Source: Brassica napus (lineage: Eukaryota > Streptophyta > Magnoliopsida > Brassicales > Brassicaceae). Taken from it: 64,000 nucleotides of DNA. Within the stretch, counting starts at the first letter, position 1. The number at the start of each line of letters is the position of its first letter. The notes under the pieces were generated by a model that saw only the letters and a list, made by a program, of their open reading frames with translations, made no database searches and had not been told where the DNA came from. Location: positions 8,224,466-8,288,465 of the forward strand of contig NC_063439.1 of the NCBI RefSeq assembly GCF_020379485.1, read 5' to 3'. A program made the translations under genes and the position numbers. Of this stretch, positions 62,375-64,000 are shown one piece after another.

Positions 62375-63860
62375 ATGTCGCGTCTTGTCCATGTTATGAA
62401 GGGTCAATGGAGAAAATCGCTTGAAGGAGTGTGGAGATTCGATCAGGATTCTGCCGTGCCACCACATGATATTCTAGTGGGGAGAAGTGACCATGTTGAG
62501 GCCGTTAAGGGCATGGTGAGAGGTGTTTTTAGGCTTCGTGCTGAAACTCCTCTGCTACTAACCTTCCAGCTGCCACCATGGATGGTGGAACCAGATGGAG
62601 CTACAAACCCCCCACCTCAAAACATTCTCACAACTGCAGATGTTGAGATGATGATCTGCGTTCACGAGTGGAATACTGAACCTAGGTTGTGTGTAATATT
62701 CGGGGCGGAGGAAGTGGCTACATACCAGTTCAGATGTAGATCACCTTTCACCATCGGACGTCGACATTTTCTTGGCGAAGGTGTCTCCGAGGAGCAACAC
62801 ATGGCCGCTATTTTGGGTAAACACTTCTTACAGTTTACGTCGAAACATACAATTTTCTACTTATGCTGTGACCTTCACGGGTTTGTCATTTTTAAATAAT
62901 ATTGCGGTGTATAAATCCCCTTTCCAGGTATGATTAGAGGCAACGAGTTTCTGTGTAGTCAAAGCGTAATGGCTAAGGTCTTCAACGAAGATGAAATGGT
63001 GCTCCTATACAGATTTTCGCTTGAGATAGAGAAAGCTAAAAACAGTCTTGACCTCAATTTGGGACCAGCCGTTGAATCTGGAGATCACATAGTGCCAACT
63101 GGTGGACGCACAGACGGAGACAGATTTAGGGCAAATATGGCCATCGGTTATGGTAAGAGAAAAAAACCGTCTTATTTAAGTGATTCGTGACTATTATGAA
63201 AGGATCCAGATACATTACGTGATAAACTAACATTATCTTATAAATGGTTATTCCGTAGCACCCGCATTAAGTACCGTCAACTTTAGCGAATTTCGCCCGC
63301 TCAGCACTGGGCACATAACAGGACATCACTTCCTCCACATCCCTATGATACGCAATATTTTGCAACCCACGTTGGAGCCACAGAGACCCGTCCAGATTAT
63401 TGGGAAAGTGTAATGAATTCGAGCTATGCAGTTCATCTACAAAGGATATATGGAGTTCCGGGGTCGGAGTACGTGGGGTACGGACCCAATGAGCTCAATA
63501 TAGTACCTTCTAATGTTCCCGTGTTTCCAAGAAACACGAACAGTATTCAAGCATCATCTACGGGTTCCTCCGCTCATGGTAAAACAAAGGACGAAACAGG
63601 GAGTGAAGTTAACTTCTACAAGGTAGAAAACAGTGGTTTAGGAAACCCACTGAACCAGGAAAAATGTAGTATTTACATGGTTGCTGTTACCCTCCGTTCT
63701 AAACTTATAACTTTACCTCGTTTTAATTGAAAAATAAACAGGTGAATCGTCGAGGCAGGGCAATCTGGGTACAGGAGAGGAGGTGGCAGGCGAAACAAAT
63801 GCTGACAACATCCAACAGGGCCCTGGAGAGGAGGGCAACAATGGAGGAGCTGAACGTTAA
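62375..63860 (+). CDS. Second VANDAL-type gene: paralog of the transposase N-terminal domain
   Basis: Exons 62375-62816, 62928-63152, about 63259-63578 and 63742-63860. The first 220 residues parallel the transposase N-terminus: RLVHVMKGQWRKSLEGVWRF against QLVRISIGEWSKSAAGCWQF; EEVATYQFRCRSPFTIGRRH against RNVAKYQFLCRTPFNIGDFR; and MVLLYRFSLEIEKAK against LILIYRLSYEIEKAR. The intron after exon 1 has the same position and phase in both genes. There is no DDE core, SWIM finger or knuckle; the C-terminal part is Gly/Glu-rich and ends GGAER. In exon 3 the frame entered from the splice acceptor runs to a stop near 63412, while the better coding frame (PYDTQYFATHVGATETRPDY) is offset. That implies a frameshift at about 63287-63340 or an unnoticed splice. 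Function unknown. VANDAL elements can encode non-transposase proteins, including VANC anti-silencing factors, but I cannot show that this is one. Confidence 0.7.
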
Positions 63861-64000
63861 GCTTCAACGTTTCTTTTATAAATAAGTCTGACGATGCTAA
63901 GGTCATATGTTGTTTTTGGGTTGTTGATGGTTTTTCCATGAAGTGTAGTATTTTGGTGGTTGGGGGATGTAGTTCAATGGTATGGTCACATGTTTCGTTT
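63861..64000. other. 3' flank of gene 2, window edge
   Basis: T- and G-rich sequence after the stop. The element's right terminus is not reached. Confidence 0.4.

Overview
The window is nuclear DNA from a crucifer (Brassicaceae; Brassica or Raphanus is the best guess). It is AT-rich and intron-bearing, dense in transposable elements, and contains two recognisable single-copy host genes: a filament-like plant protein gene of the FPP4 type and a small auxin-up RNA (SAUR) gene. From memory, their Arabidopsis counterparts (At1g19835 and At1g19840) lie close together on chromosome 1. Here about 33 kb separates them, and most of the structure I can resolve in that gap is transposon-derived.

Layout. 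1-3654: AT-rich DNA with an unrecognised decayed coding patch (about 1.03-2.08 kb) and a Helitron 3' end. 3.6-8.5 kb: AT-rich DNA, a second worn Helitron end, and a striking foldback region with about 30 copies of GACGACTT/AAGTCGTC. 8.62-14.2 kb: two Helitrons on the minus strand, one inserted exactly at the 5' end of the other. One carries a broken RPA1-like (replication protein A large subunit) gene; the other contains a MULE (Mutator-like element) with a perfect 9-bp target duplication. 14.2-18.1 kb: an inverted-terminus repeat, a tRNA-type SINE, a PIF/Harbinger-type MITE and a retroposon. 18.4-22.5 kb: the FPP4-like gene (minus strand, five coding exons, frame intact, 948 aa). 22.5-54.8 kb: the expanded interval, with retroposons, six PIF-type MITEs, a possible Pack-MULE, a 4.76-kb Helitron carrying a phosphopantothenate-cysteine ligase exon fragment and a nested hAT, a second hAT, a Stowaway, a decayed 6-kb LINE, and a 657-bp mini-Helitron. 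54.9-55.5 kb: the SAUR gene.

55.9-64 kb: a VANDAL/MuDR-type element. It has a seven-exon transposase gene whose frame stays open from start to stop (DDE core, SWIM finger, CCHC knuckle). Downstream, in the same orientation, is a second gene whose N-terminal half is a paralog of the transposase N-terminus. The two genes share the same intron phases and a 5'-UTR intron that ends directly at the ATG (145 versus 148 bp). This two-gene module is my main candidate for something under-described: a transposon accessory protein built from the transposase's own N-terminal domain. The right end of the element lies beyond the window.

All calls come from reading the sequence by eye. Family names rest on motif recognition and remembered homologs, not on searches. 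Exon limits in the host genes and transposase were checked for GT/AG borders and frame continuity.
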